In this document: piece by piece, positions 53,590 to 64,000 of the stretch | Layout of the letters: every line of letters begins with the position of its first letter | How positions within the stretch are numbered: position 1 is the first letter of the stretch | Source: Ascaphus truei | Lineage: Eukaryota; Chordata; Amphibia; Anura; Ascaphidae | Length of the DNA stretch: 64,000 bases | NCBI GenBank assembly: GCA_036426205.1 | Contig: CM071568.1 | Span: forward strand, 224,046,239-224,110,238 | Direction: 5' to 3' | The notes under the pieces: generated by a model | Database searches by the model: none | Told to the model about the DNA's origin: nothing | Seen by the model: the letters and a program-made list of their open reading frames with translations, nothing else | Program-made: the position numbers and the translations under genes

Positions 53590-54165
53590 CTAATTTATTT
53601 ATAAAATGTTTTACCAGGAAGTAATACATTGAGAGTTACCTCTCATTTTCAAGTATGTCCTGGTTATGATGACAGATACATGGTTAAAAATACATAATTA
53701 CATTAAGTGAGCAAGGTTATACATTATATACTAGACATTCCATGCACAGTAAGAGATAATATATGTTATAGACGTATGTAACAGTTACAGACCAGATTAA
53801 AATGTGAGACAGCTTTAGTTATGAAAGAACTTAGACTGGTGGCGGCTGTGAGAGTCTCCGGTAGATTGTTCCAGTTGTGAGGTGCACAGTAAGAGATGGA
53901 GGAGCGGACGGATACTTTGTTGAACCTTGGGACCATGAACACTCTTTTGGAGTCAGATCTCAGATGATAAGTGCTGCATATGGTAGGGGTGAGGAGCTTG
54001 TGCAGATAGACGGGCAGCTTGCCCAGAAAGTATTTGAAGGGAAGACAGGACAAATACAGGCACCACAACGATCGGAGATAGAGAGGAGGACGGAGGAAAC
54101 AAGTGGCCGTGTCTTAGTGGGAGTATTGACTCCAATTACCAGGCAACTATACCTTTTTAATTTGT
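53590..54165 (-). mobile_element. CR1-like LINE 3' end with ORF2 fragment
   Basis: Minus ORF 53766-54068 encodes KLPVYLHKLLTP, YHLRSDSKRVFMVPRFNKVS and APHNWNNLPETLTAATSLSS, the C-terminal end of CR1/L2-like RT proteins, followed by a 3' tail ending in attttataaataaat. A second tail-only copy is at 9640. Confidence 0.75.
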
Positions 54166-54169
54166 GAGT

Positions 54170-54461
54170 GCAATCTATCTTGATGTTTTTATATTATGAT
54201 CTATAAAGGATTTTATGCTATTTTTGTGCCTCTCATTTGTCTTTGAGGAATACATTATGATGTCATCAATTCTTTCCGCCTGTCTCAGCTCCAGAATTCT
54301 TGCTTTCTCCGCACATGTCCAATGACACCCTTTCTTTCTATGTCTTCTTTCTGTCTAAACATTATAGGTAGCTGACTCTCCATATCTGCCAGCAGGATAT
54401 ATGCATTATGATATTACAAATGAGCTATATTTCATGGAGGGGTAGTCAAACTTAAAAAAAT

Positions 54462-54516
<55 letters not shown>

Positions 54517-55347
54517 CTGTTTATTTTTCCGCATATTTTGTGTAGTAAAGAAAAGGGGGAGACAAGGAGATAAGTGCAATAGTCATCTCAGTACATTGCA
54601 ATTTCATACAGGTAATGATACTTGGTATGTAAAGGGGGCAGGGAAAGAACACAAGGAGACGGGGGAGGGGGGGAGGGGGTGAGAGGCTGGTCTCCTCAAC
54701 TACATGAACCACCCTTCATGGTCCTCACTGAACCCACAGCACATGTCAACCTGGACCCACTGCTGCTAATCATAACTGTTGCGGCCTGGTCCACTCTCCC
54801 TTCAGCAATCAGCCATGGACCCCATATTACTGCAAAGGTGTTGGTATTTCCCCTTAAAAAGGCTGTGATTCGTTCCATGGATAGCATGTACCACACCCTG
54901 CATTTGATAATGTTAATGACAGGCACTGTCTGTTGTCTTCAGAGGGCTGCTATCGCACACTTTGTTGGCAGCAGGATCTGGTTTGCCAGTTTGACTGACA
55001 TTCAAGGTAGGTCAGGCAGAGGCCTACCCATCAGGGCAATCCATAGGTCAGGAGCGACATGTTCATCTAGCAGTGCACCAATTAGAGTGAATATTTGGCA
55101 TAATCAGAGGACGGGACCACCACATGTGTGAGAGGGAGCCGTTTTGGCCACAGCCCCGAAAGCATTGAGGGGATTCAGAGGGGTTAATTGCGTGTAAAAG
55201 GACCGGGGTCAAGTACCCCCGGAACAGCAGTTTGTTGGAGTTTCCTGCAAGGTTGTGCAAATATTAATCGTGGCCACAGTGGCCCATATCTTTACCCATT
55301 TCTCTATATCAAGAGTGTCACCCAGTTCCTCCTCTCATTTCAGCATA
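54170..55347. other. Intergenic sequence with (TA)n
   Basis: (TA)n microsatellite at about 54467-54509 and a GGGGGAGG tract at 54661-54680. The plus ORF 54622-55131 (169 codons) has no family signature. The segment 54690-55330 looks like an old repeat but is not identified. Confidence 0.45.
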
Positions 55348-55349
55348 TA

Positions 55350-56952
55350 CAGTTAGGTCCGGAAATAATTGGACACTGATACATGTTTTGTTATTTCGGC
55401 TGTGTACCAAAAGAAATTCAAGTTACAGTTAAATAATGAATATGGGCTTAAAGTGCAGTCTATCAGCTTTAATTTGAGGGTATTCAAATCCAAATTAAAG
55501 GAAGGGTTTAGGAATTACATCTCTTTAATATGTAGCCCCCTCTTTTTCAAGGAACCAAAAGTAATTGGACAATTGACTCAAAAGCTGTTGCAGGGACAGG
55601 TGTGGGCTATTCCTTTGTTATTTCATCATCAATTAAGCAGGTAAAAGGTCTGGAGTGGATTACAGGTGTGGCATTCGCATTTGGAAGCTGTTGCTGTGAA
55701 CCCACAACATGCGGTCAAAGGAGCTCTCAATGCAAGTGAAACAGGGCATCCTTAGGCTGCAAACAAAAAGAAAATCCATCAGAGAGATAGCAGGAACATT
55801 AGGAGTGGCCAAATCAACAGTTTGGTACATTCTGAGAAAAAAAGAATGCACTGGTGAGCTCTGCAACACAAAAAGGCCTGGACGTTCACGAAGACAACAG
55901 TGGTGGATGATTGTAGGATCCTTTCCATGGTAAAGAAAAACCCCTTCACAACATCCAGCCAAGTGAAGAACACTCTCCAGGAGGTAGGCATATCATTATC
56001 CAAGTCTACCATAAAGAGAAGACTTCACAAGAGCAAAAACAGAGGGTTCACCACAAGTTGCAAACCATTCATAAACCTCAAGAATAGAAAGGCCAGATTA
56101 GACTTTGACAAACAATATCTAAAAAAGCCAGCCCAGTTCTGGAACAGCATTCTTTGGACAGATGAAACTAAGAGCAATCTGTACCAGAATGATGTGAAGA
56201 AAAAAGTATGGAGAAGGCTTGGAACGGCTCATGATCCGAAGCATACCACATCATCTGTAAAACATGGTGTAGGCAGTGTGATGGCATGGGCATGCATGGC
56301 TTACAATGGCACTGGGTCACTAGTGTTTATTGATGATGTGACAGAAGACAGAAGCAGCCGGATGAATTCTGAAGTGTATAGGGATATATTGTCTGCTCAG
56401 ATTCAGCCAAATTCAATGAAGTTGATTGGATGGCGCTTCACTTTACAGATGGACAATGACCCAAAACATACTGCGAAAGCAACCCAGGAGTTCTTTAAGG
56501 CAAAGAAGTGGAATATTCTGCAATGACCGAGTCAATCACCTGATCTCAACCCGATCGAGCATGCATTTCATTTGCTGAAGACAAAACTTAAGGCAGAAAG
56601 ACCCACGAACAAACAACAACTGAAGACAGCTGCAGTAAAGGCTGGCAAAGCATCACAAAGGAGGAAACCCAGCGTTTGGTGATGTCCATGCGTTCCAGAC
56701 TTCAAGCAGTCATTGCCTGATTGTGTTAATTTGTCCAATTACATTTGAGCCCCTGAAATAAGGGGACTGTGTATGAAAATGGCTGCAATTCCTAAACGTT
56801 TCATACGATATTTTTGTTCAACCCCTTGAATTAAAGCTGAAAGTCTGCACTTCTATTGCATCTCGTTGTTTCATTTCAAATCCATTGTGGTGGCGTACAG
56901 AGCCAAAATTATGAAAATGGTGTCAGTGTCCAATTATTTCCGGACCTAACTG
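55350..56952 (+). mobile_element. Tc1-like transposon, nearly complete
   Basis: Terminal inverted repeats: CAGTTAGGTCCGGAAATAAT at 55350 and its inverse ending at 56952, extending through TTGGACACTGA. TA flanks both ends (55348-55349, 56953-56954). At 1.6 kb it is full length for Tc1. The near-perfect ends indicate a fairly young insertion. Confidence 0.95.
55709..56720 (+). pseudogene. Tc1-like transposase, few inactivating changes
   Basis: The N-terminal paired-like DNA-binding part includes KSIREIAGTLGVAKSTVWYI. A 1-nt deletion near 55890 shifts the frame; the second frame carries the DDE core: WTDETKSNLYQND (first Asp), KHGVGSVMAWACMA, and QMDNDPKHTAKATQEF (second Asp). A stop (TGA at 56524) replaces the Trp before PSQSPDLNPIEH, which holds the last catalytic Glu. 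A second 1-nt change near 56640 precedes the C-terminal end at 56718-56720. Three lesions inactivate an otherwise well-preserved gene. Confidence 0.93.
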
Positions 56953-56954
56953 TA

Positions 56955-58550
56955 TAGCAACAATGTCTTTATGTGAAGAGCATTATCAACGGCTGTTAAC
57001 AGCTCTTGTTTGTACTATAAAAGTTCCTCGCGCCTTTAACTATTCCACTAGTATATCTGCATCCAGCCTGCGTGGATCCAATGCCCTGATAAGGTATCAG
57101 ACACTGAGCATGTACATAGTCAGTGGATGTAAACTCCTTAAGAGCCGGGCAAGGAGGGTTACATTATATTAACCAATAAATTGTATATCGTAATCTTTTA
57201 AATGTTCCCCATAGGAATTACTGTCCTGCAAGCACCTCCACCTTAGAGGGTAATTAATTAAACTGCACCTAGTGCCAACTAGGGCATTAGTGCAGAAACT
57301 CCAATTGATTAGACGAACACAACTATGTTTTATGTGCATAATTTTGGAGAGACACTCTTCATCTTCAGATGAAATGTTTCTGTTTCATCGACTGATATCA
57401 TTAACTTTAGGCAGGGACATATTTTATCTTGAGAAAAAAAAAGAGGCCAAAGAGGGAGCAGGTAGTGAATGAATCTGTGGTGACTGCCCAGCAAGGATGT
57501 CAAGCAGGGAAATATAAATGTATGTACTGTCAACACTATATTAAACAGAAAAAAACCTCAAGAGCTAAGAGCAAAAAGTGGTCAGTAACTCATAAAAAGA
57601 AAATTACACAAATAAAATAATCCAAATACAAAAAACAATGTCCAGCCCTCAAAATAGAAAGTCAAAGGTAATTCCAAAGAGTCTGAGTTAATCAGTCCCC
57701 AAAAATTAGGAGATGCAGCTTAATTATGAACAGAATAAATCCTTCACCTTTTCTTTTTTTTTGTACTTATTTAATCCTGGCAGAGTGATCTGTGCTGCAA
57801 TGTGTTTGAAGATCTGACATGGAAGGAATTAATAGACGATGTCCCATTATAGCCTTGTTGCTATGCCAACAGCCCAATGTGACATCACAATGCCCCAGGC
57901 AGATAAAGAAGCAGATCAACAGTCCAGTGATCAGTACAGTCTGACTCCCAACTAGACACAGTGATCAAAGTGTGATGGCACTTGGGGTATGGAGTTTCAC
58001 TACGTGTTTCAAAGAGATAGGAATAGAAACTCTTTCCTTCTTTGTATATTATATATGTGGTATTAGCTTTTCTAAAATAGGGTTCACAATTCTGGCACAC
58101 AGTATTTTTTTACTGGTATAACATTTCTTTGCTCAACCACATAGACTGTTTGCTTTAGTGCTAACAAGCTGTCTTATAAAAGAGGGTCATACAAATGAGT
58201 CAAGTGTTCCAAGTATTAGACTGCTGGTGTAGTATCTATTGCTGCACTGAAGTTTACGAAAATTGGTGCAGGAGCCGAAACTGTAAATCAGGTGAGTGAC
58301 GAGAACTTTTTGAGTTACTAATATTGCTACTAATTACATAATTATTACAACAAAGAAAAGTCTGTTTTCCTTACTTTTTCAGGCGCTTCAGATCCCTCCT
58401 AAACTTCTTCTTTCTAGGTGGGATTATGTCCCTTTTAAAGTAGCTGGACCCTGTTCATTTCAGGTCTGCAGACCCCCTGGTTCCCGGAGAAGTGGCCCCT
58501 GTATCACCCCCTTCAGGGAAAACAAAATTACATTTAAATCTCCCATGCTA
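56955..58550. other. Intergenic sequence, no gene recognised
   Basis: AT-rich. No conserved ORF and no clear repeat ends. Confidence 0.4.
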
Positions 58551-58557
58551 TGCAGGC

Positions 58558-58598
58558 CAATAGGAAGCTGCAACATCATCCGTTGCAGCTTCCTATTG
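58558..58598. repeat. Perfect 17-bp palindrome
   Basis: CAATAGGAAGCTGCAAC (58558-58574), 7-nt loop, exact inverse (58582-58598). A degenerate relative lies at about 16718-16756 in DYNC1LI1 intron 1. Probably the centre of an old repeat spanning about 58420-58740. Confidence 0.85.
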
Positions 58599-58760
58599 AC
58601 CTGTGTGACGCGAGCATTTAAACTAACAGGAGGAAACCAGCGACGACACTTTCCCGGGTCAGTATCTTGGGAACCAGGAGCTCCCAGAGCATAAATAAAC
58701 GCAGTTCAGCTCTAGAGACCTGGTCTCCTTTTGTGCTCCTTTAAGTGTGATGCACTATGG

Positions 58761-58935
58761 CAGGTGTGGCTAACTCCAGACTTCAAGGACCACCAACAGC
58801 AACAGGTCGGGTTTTAAGGATATCCCACAGGCGGCTCAATCAGTGGCTCAGTCAATGATTTACCCACCTGTGCTGATGCAGGGATATCCTTAAAACTTGC
58901 TGGTGGCCCTTGAGGCCTGGAGTTGTTCACTCCTG
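58761..58935. mobile_element. hAT MITE, target duplication 7 of 8
   Basis: Ends CAGGTGTGGCTAACTCCAG and CTGGAGTTGTTCACTCCTG. CACTATGG before and CACTACGG after. Internal arms around ttaaggatatccc and gggatatccttaa. This is a common short hAT repeat of frogs and fish. Confidence 0.8.
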
Positions 58936-58943
58936 CACTACGG

Positions 58944-59488
58944 TCTTCTTCAGGGTCTCGCATATATAAAATCTATGTAGCCTACACAAAGGCCTAATCC
59001 AAGGCCCAATGGCCATCTTCAACACAGATCAATTCTTGTCCTTTGACAAACCATCCTCAGAGTTGATTGAAACACTAGATCCTCAGTTGCTTAAATAATA
59101 ATCTGTAAGGTTTTTTTGTTTCTTCTTTTCTTCTTCTGTTGACTGAGGTGTTATGCGAGGACATGGGCTTTATATAGGGCCTGTGGACACCACATAACGT
59201 GTAAGCGGGTCACATGGTTGCTTTACCAATGTGTTTGCAGCTCTAACTGATGGCATCCAGTGGGAAAAACGTCATTGGACAGGTTGGCAACACCATGTGA
59301 TGCCCTTACTCATTATATGCGATAGCCACAGGCTCTTTATGAGGCCCACCGAATGCATACTACATCAGTCAAGATGTTAAAAAATGCTAATATAATAGAT
59401 TTTGTATCACCTATCTATGTATATCGTGGCCATTATATAAATAGTCAAGCTTCCCTAAGGTAGGTGATAAAAACTGGTACCCTTTTGG
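58944..59488. other. Intergenic sequence, no feature recognised
   Basis: No conserved ORF or repeat end. Confidence 0.4.
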
Positions 59489-59493
59489 GTATT

Positions 59494-61460
59494 TGTAGAG
59501 GGAGAGATGGTTTGGCCCGGTATTAAAGGGGTTGCACCCCATATGGCCACCCCCTGACCTCACCAGGGAGACAAGGGGTTAACTGGACTGTGGTCCAGGA
59601 ATGTGGTTTGCACCTGGTTATATCATTAAAATGTATGTTCCCCTGTTCCCATGTTTTATTATTATGTCAGTGTCTGCACCATACACACACTGGGATCCAT
59701 CCGGGAGGGCAAGGGTTAATAGCTGTATAGTGATTATAGCCCTTTGTTTAATGTTCCCGCCTTTTCAGTCACCATTTTGCAGGATCCCATAGGCTGCCAT
59801 TGAAGCTCCATTCATTTCAATGGCGGATCTAGCTGTTTTGGACCTGTTTCCCTCGAAGACCAGCAGGTGGCGTCCGAGAGGAGGAGCGGCGGTTTCCCAT
59901 TGTAAGTCAATGGGCTCATTGACTTCAATGGAGATTCCTTGACGGCGCTTTCCAGGAACGAGTTGGCTGCCGTCCAAACCGCAGAACCGCAAAGCGGATA
60001 CTTTATCTGAAAAAGAGCTTTGATCACTGATTAGTCAAGTTCAACGTTAAGTGGCGTGGGAATCTTCGGTTCTAGGGCACCCAGAAATAAAATTCTTTTT
60101 GCCCCTAGTTCCTAGACCGCCCCCCACTCGACCACCACCGGGTCCCCGAATCCAGGACACCCGGAAAAGGGTCGTGCTGAAAGAGCGGGTCGCACCATAG
60201 GTTCCAATGACGGCGGCAGAAGCAGCTCAAGAAAATGACTAAGTCAGAAACGCTACAAACCATAAGCCCATATCCCCGGTTCTGGAGGGTCCAGAGGGCC
60301 AGGGTTTGGGGTACCTGTAGTCACTGCTCCGGCATGACTGCAGAACCATCCTTGACCCTCTCTGACCAACCCGACGGAGTATGGACCACCTTAAAGGTTC
60401 GGGAGTTTTCTCCCATAGACTTCAATGGCGGCCAGTTCCCATTGACGGGCTGTGGCGGAGAAACCCCATAGGCTTCAACGGCGGTGATGTCCCGTTGAAA
60501 TTCTGTGGCGGCGGATTCCCATAGCCTCCAACGGCGGCGGTTTGCCATTGAAAGTCTATGGCGGCGGAGCCCGTTGTTTTCAATGGGGATTTAGTGAAAA
60601 ACCGTGATTTCATTTACAGCGGAGAATTTTGTATTAAAATAGGAAACGGTTTAAGTAGTATTTGTGTATCTCTGGTTCTGAAGGTTGTAGCGGGCTGAAA
60701 CTTGGACCATATGGTGTCCCAGTTCCGGCATTGAGATCTGGGTAGTTTGGACCCGCTGGACCATACGGAACCGGATATTTTAATATGTTTATGTTTTACC
60801 TTTAATGTTGTATCCCAAGGCAGGGATAAAAACCCGAGGAGATTCCTTTGCACAAAGGGAAGCAGATGGTCAGAGAGGCGACCCAATGTCTAGAGACTAA
60901 GTACTGTTCAAAGGGTTTTGCCACCTTCATTGTTTACCTGAAGGCGGAGACGCCTCAAACTAGAGTGGTCTGTGAGTGTCCTATTTTACACCTACAAACA
61001 AGGGGCATCCTGCCAGATATTCCTTTTGGCAGACTGGCCGGCGTCCCTGATGTAAATGTGGGGCTACAGAAATGAGACCTTCAGGGTCCTAATGCGCATG
61101 GGCTAACTAGCTGGGGGGCATGGGTTAAAATGTGTTCCCACGTTAAAGATTGGATACAGGTAATTGCTATCCAATAGCCTGTACTCAATGTTAGGAATAG
61201 GGTTACAAAGATATATAAACTGTGGTCAACCCTATATCCATTGTCTTCAAATACCATCTTGATTGTTACCTGATTGCTGGAGAATTGCTATCTGATACTT
61301 CTCAACCCCCATCCCCCAAGTGTTACTTTTTGCCTGTTACTGTACTATATTGCTGTGTTCACCTATTTAAGGAATAAATATACTTTATTATATCTAAGCC
61401 TCGTTCAGTTCAACCCAGTTATTTGGTGTTTATTATATCTTGTCATAAGTTACCGTGACA
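59494..61460 (+). mobile_element. Solo LTR, about 2 kb, 5-bp target duplication
   Basis: Starts TGTAGAGGGAGAG, ends TTACCGTGACA. GTATT flanks both sides (59489-59493, 61461-61465). AATAAA at 61373 lies 85 bp before the end, giving plus orientation. It contains the caatggcgg repeat block. Family not assigned (gypsy or ERV). Confidence 0.8.
59790..60600. repeat. Diverged repeats of CAATGGCGG / CCATTGAA type inside solo LTR
   Basis: At least eight imperfect units in both orientations alternating forms of cccatagacttcaatggcgg and ccattgaaagtctatggcgg, densest at 60410-60590. ORFs across it are artefacts. Confidence 0.75.
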
Positions 61461-61552
61461 GTATTTCCCCAATATTATTGGGCATCAGAGTTTAATGAAT
61501 AGCATGGAAATAAGTGATATTAGTCTCTGTAAGTTCTCCTTACGTACCACTT

Positions 61553-61691
61553 AGATTGCAAGCTCTGTGGGGGAGGAACTCCTTTTCCTGAAGCGCTTAA
61601 TCCCATTATGTGTTATATTATTACTGTAAGTCATGTGTATTACTGCTGTGAAGCGCTATGTACATGGACGGCGCATATAAATAAAGATATA
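61553..61691 (+). mobile_element. L2-type LINE 3' end
   Basis: gattgcaagctctgtggggg ... gaagcgctatgtacatggac ... catataaataaagatat, the L2 tail signature, plus strand. Confidence 0.7.
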
Positions 61692-61948
61692 CATTTACAT
61701 GCTGATTGGCATACGCTGCATTAAATAGATTGCTGATATTTCACCGCAGTAAAGAGCCTGTTTTCTCTGCTTTACCTCTGGCGATACTGCTTTAGTAAAG
61801 AGGATGTTAAAAATATATATATTTAAATAGTTGTATCCACCGAGACTGTCAACATTTTCAAATATCAACCTTAAGTTAAACAGTTATCTGATTTTATCTT
61901 CACATTATGTTTCTTCTCAATGAGTATTATTTTGAATGCTGTTACCAA

Positions 61949-63214
61949 TGTAGCGGGTGTACCCCTGGGATACTGCCACTACGCGTGCTGCTGTCACCTG
62001 TGAGGCTAACAAGAGGCCTGAGCCTCCGCCACTGGGAGCCTGGGGTATACTTACACACGGTGCAGCGTCTCCACTGATGAGGGATCCCTACGTGGTGGGA
62101 GTGTGTCCTCACCAGAACCCACATATACAGTGAATACACTCACAGGTGAATAAGAACAGTATTTACTAAGCATCATAATAACCTTTGCATATCATCAATA
62201 CATCATCACATAACATTGCATCACCCTGAATGCAAACCTACCCACCAGCCCACATGTCCACCATTACATCACCCACAGTCCTTGGTGTAATAATTTGCCA
62301 GGGCACTTAACCTCTGAGTGTCCATCAGCTATAAAGTTAATGTGAATGTGAGGGATAGTGCTTCCCTGTGTTGGGGCCCGTTGGTGCACTTATACTACCT
62401 TCCTGGTTATTGTCCTAACCAGGATAATCCTTGGCTGATAAGCAGCTCCGCAACGTGATCCCACGGCGCGATGCGCTGCTCCCTGCAGGAATGGATACAC
62501 AATCTGACTCCCCAGGGGAGGGATCCCCAGCCGGATGATCCTTTGCAAACAGTCTCTGCTATGGAGTCAGATACTCTTTCAGCTACACGCTGTCTTGACA
62601 GTCAAGCACTGTCCTGTAGCATCTCACTCTCCCTCTATGAGTACAGTGAAGAAGTCCCTGTCTTAAGGCAATTCCCTATACCATACAGTTACTTCTCTAC
62701 AGTGTCTCAGGGGAGTAACTGGGCCCTGGGGGTATACCTCTGGCCTAGTCCCTGGAACACTGCTCCGTGGACGCTACCTGCACCTCCAGTGTCCAGGTCT
62801 TGACTCCTCACTTCCTGTCCCAGCAGGCAGTAGTCTTTCCTTCCTTCAGAAGCAATCCAGCCATCCCATTGGCTATCGTGTGTCACAAGGCAACTTCCTC
62901 CCTAAACATCATGGGAGTTGTAGTCTCTCTGCTGCACAATTGACCTTGGGGCCGCGTGCACACAGGACACTGCACATAACCGACTCTAATGGCCGCCGCG
63001 ACCTTGCCCCGCTCATGTGCAACCTTCCATGGCTCTTCCAGGCCCTCGCCGCTTCTGCGCATGCGCTACTCGGCACTGGTGCGCGCGCACGCCCAACATG
63101 ACGGCGCCCTGGGGCGAGAACCACCCGCAACTCCTTTGCCCTGCATAAACATACTGAGGGTAAGGAGGGGGGGAAACGGGAGCGTGGGGAGACCGAAGGG
63201 AGTACCTGGCTACA
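61949..63214 (-). mobile_element. Solo LTR, Ty3/gypsy TGTAGC family, perfect 4-bp duplication
   Basis: Starts TGTAGCCAGG at 63214, ends ACCCGCTACA at 61949; CCAA on both sides (61945-61948, 63215-63218). Contains GGCGCCGTCATGTT (63095-63109), TGCGCATGCGC (63056-63066) and the internal TGGAGACGCTGCACC motif (62059-62073). Confidence 0.88.
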
Positions 63215-63218
63215 CCAA

Positions 63219-63474
63219 GAACCTGTTTAGTATAAAAGCCTTTATGTTAGTATTGTTGAGTTGTTGTTTAAACATTTCTTTCTGACATGTATCTGATTGT
63301 ACTTTGCTGCTCTGATATGTGCCTCTTAATTGAGACCTGACATATTACTATACTAATAATGTGGACAATATTCCATGTCCAACCTTTGGTACCCTGGTAT
63401 TGTGAAAATCTCTTTTACAGTGGGCCGAATGTTATTTACCTAGTAATTTGATAATTATACAAATGAATGTAATG
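63219..63474. other. No recognised feature
   Basis: AT-rich spacer between the solo LTR and the MITE. Confidence 0.35.
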
Positions 63475-63477
63475 TTA

Positions 63478-63670
63478 GGCTGCGCTTATAGTGCCGGCTA
63501 CGGTGATGTCAGGCTGCGGTCACTGGAAAAATCAAATTGAGATGACTCAAATTGAGATGACCAAGCCGTCGCTCCATCGCGTTGCGCTTACTATAAGCAC
63601 ACGCGACGGCGGCAATGCATTTGTTTTGATGTGATGTCACGTTGCTGTCGCCGGCACTATAAGCGCAGCC
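63478..63670. mobile_element. GC-rich MITE with 21-bp perfect terminal inverted repeats
   Basis: The ends GGCTGCGCTTATAGTGCCGG (plus C) and the exact inverse. Flanks are TTA and ATA (2 of 3). Best-preserved termini of this family in the window. Confidence 0.85.
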
Positions 63671-64000
63671 ATAGTCTGGTCCACACTAAATATCATAATT
63701 TCTGTATCTCTTCCATTTGGGTTTCCTATTAGTCAGTTAGTTATTGCTGTTAGTATGGGTGTGCCAGGTTTAGAGCACACTGTAATTATGTCATTTATCA
63801 TATTTTGTGTGTTATTTAATATATTTCATATATTGTTATAGTCTATATATTAGCTCTAGGTGCTAGGGCTAATATAGCTTGTGGCGATTTATTTGATGTC
63901 CCACATAGGACTAAATAATGGTATCAAATGAAGACCATTAAAAACACAATCAAAACAATAAAATCAATAAGCTAGATGCTTATGATAACATAAGATAAAA
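63671..64000. other. No recognised feature
   Basis: AT-rich sequence at the window edge. Confidence 0.35.

Noticed and set aside
57985..58030. Further hammerhead on the minus strand (GAAACACGTAGTG)
   Set aside because: There is no CUGANGA box upstream and no helix pairing.
1..64000. CRISPR arrays, operons, prophage or bacterial defence systems
   Set aside because: The sequence is clearly vertebrate. The tandem repeats present are microsatellites, minisatellites or transposon parts.

Overview
This window is vertebrate nuclear DNA, most likely from an amphibian and probably a frog. It has introns and GT-AG splice sites, a CpG-island promoter, almost no long host ORFs, and very dense transposon content. 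That content is the mix typical of frogs: Penelope-like (Neptune-type), DIRS, L2 and CR1 LINEs, Ty3/gypsy LTR elements whose LTRs begin TGTAGC, Tc1/mariner, hAT, and many MITEs. The species call is inference.

Host gene. The only host gene I can support is DYNC1LI1 (cytoplasmic dynein 1 light intermediate chain 1), on the minus strand. Coding exon 1 is 18724-18845 and exon 2 is 16442-16515. The phases match across a 2.2 kb intron, and the joined reading frame gives the conserved EDEDGQNLW / SILSEVSTRSRSKLPAGKN segment. A CpG island with CRE, E-box and Sp1-like sites lies over and upstream of exon 1. A 24-copy ACACC repeat and a solo LTR sit just upstream. I found no exon 3, so everything left of 16442 is read as intron 2 and everything right of about 19.1 kb as intergenic.

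Layout. 0-4.6 kb: old repeats, palindromes and a dead hAT transposase interrupted by a Penelope end that carries an intact-looking hammerhead ribozyme. 4.6-6.6 kb: a Penelope-like element with an RT and GIY-YIG ORF and a decayed ribozyme. 7-15.9 kb: hAT MITEs with perfect 8-bp target duplications, a CT-rich satellite, GC-rich MITEs and a broken Tc1. 16.4-19.2 kb: DYNC1LI1. 19.3-20.7 kb: a solo LTR. 21.1-27.6 kb: a foldback element split by a composite LTR element that has two internal regions and a collapsed middle LTR. 27.9-29.6 kb: GC-rich repeats. 29.96-34.94 kb: an LTR element with no recognisable gag or pol but a 699-codon unrecognised ORF. 36-39.4 kb: MITEs, a mariner remnant and a large inverted repeat. 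40.5-43 kb: a DIRS remnant. 43-44.9 kb: a second, broken copy of the unknown LTR-element ORF. 45.2-46.4 kb: an L2 LINE. 46.4-52.8 kb: a decayed Ty3/gypsy element with a PNMA-like gag. 53-54.2 kb: a satellite-bearing repeat and a CR1 end. 55.35-56.95 kb: a nearly complete Tc1. 58.8 kb: a hAT MITE. 59.5-61.5 kb and 61.9-63.2 kb: two solo LTRs with target duplications.

How they fit together. Several of the LTR elements (19.3, 21.2, 30-34, 43, 46-52 and 62 kb) form one superfamily. They share the TGTAGCC start, a GGGAGAG polypurine tract, a TGGAGGCGCTG primer-binding site two bases after the LTR, and a second copy of that motif inside the LTR. Four of the LTRs also share a GCCGCCAT (YY1-like) plus GCGCATGCGC (NRF1-like) promoter module. 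The elements without pol (21 kb and 30 kb) could plausibly use proteins supplied by relatives such as the pol-bearing 46-52 kb element.
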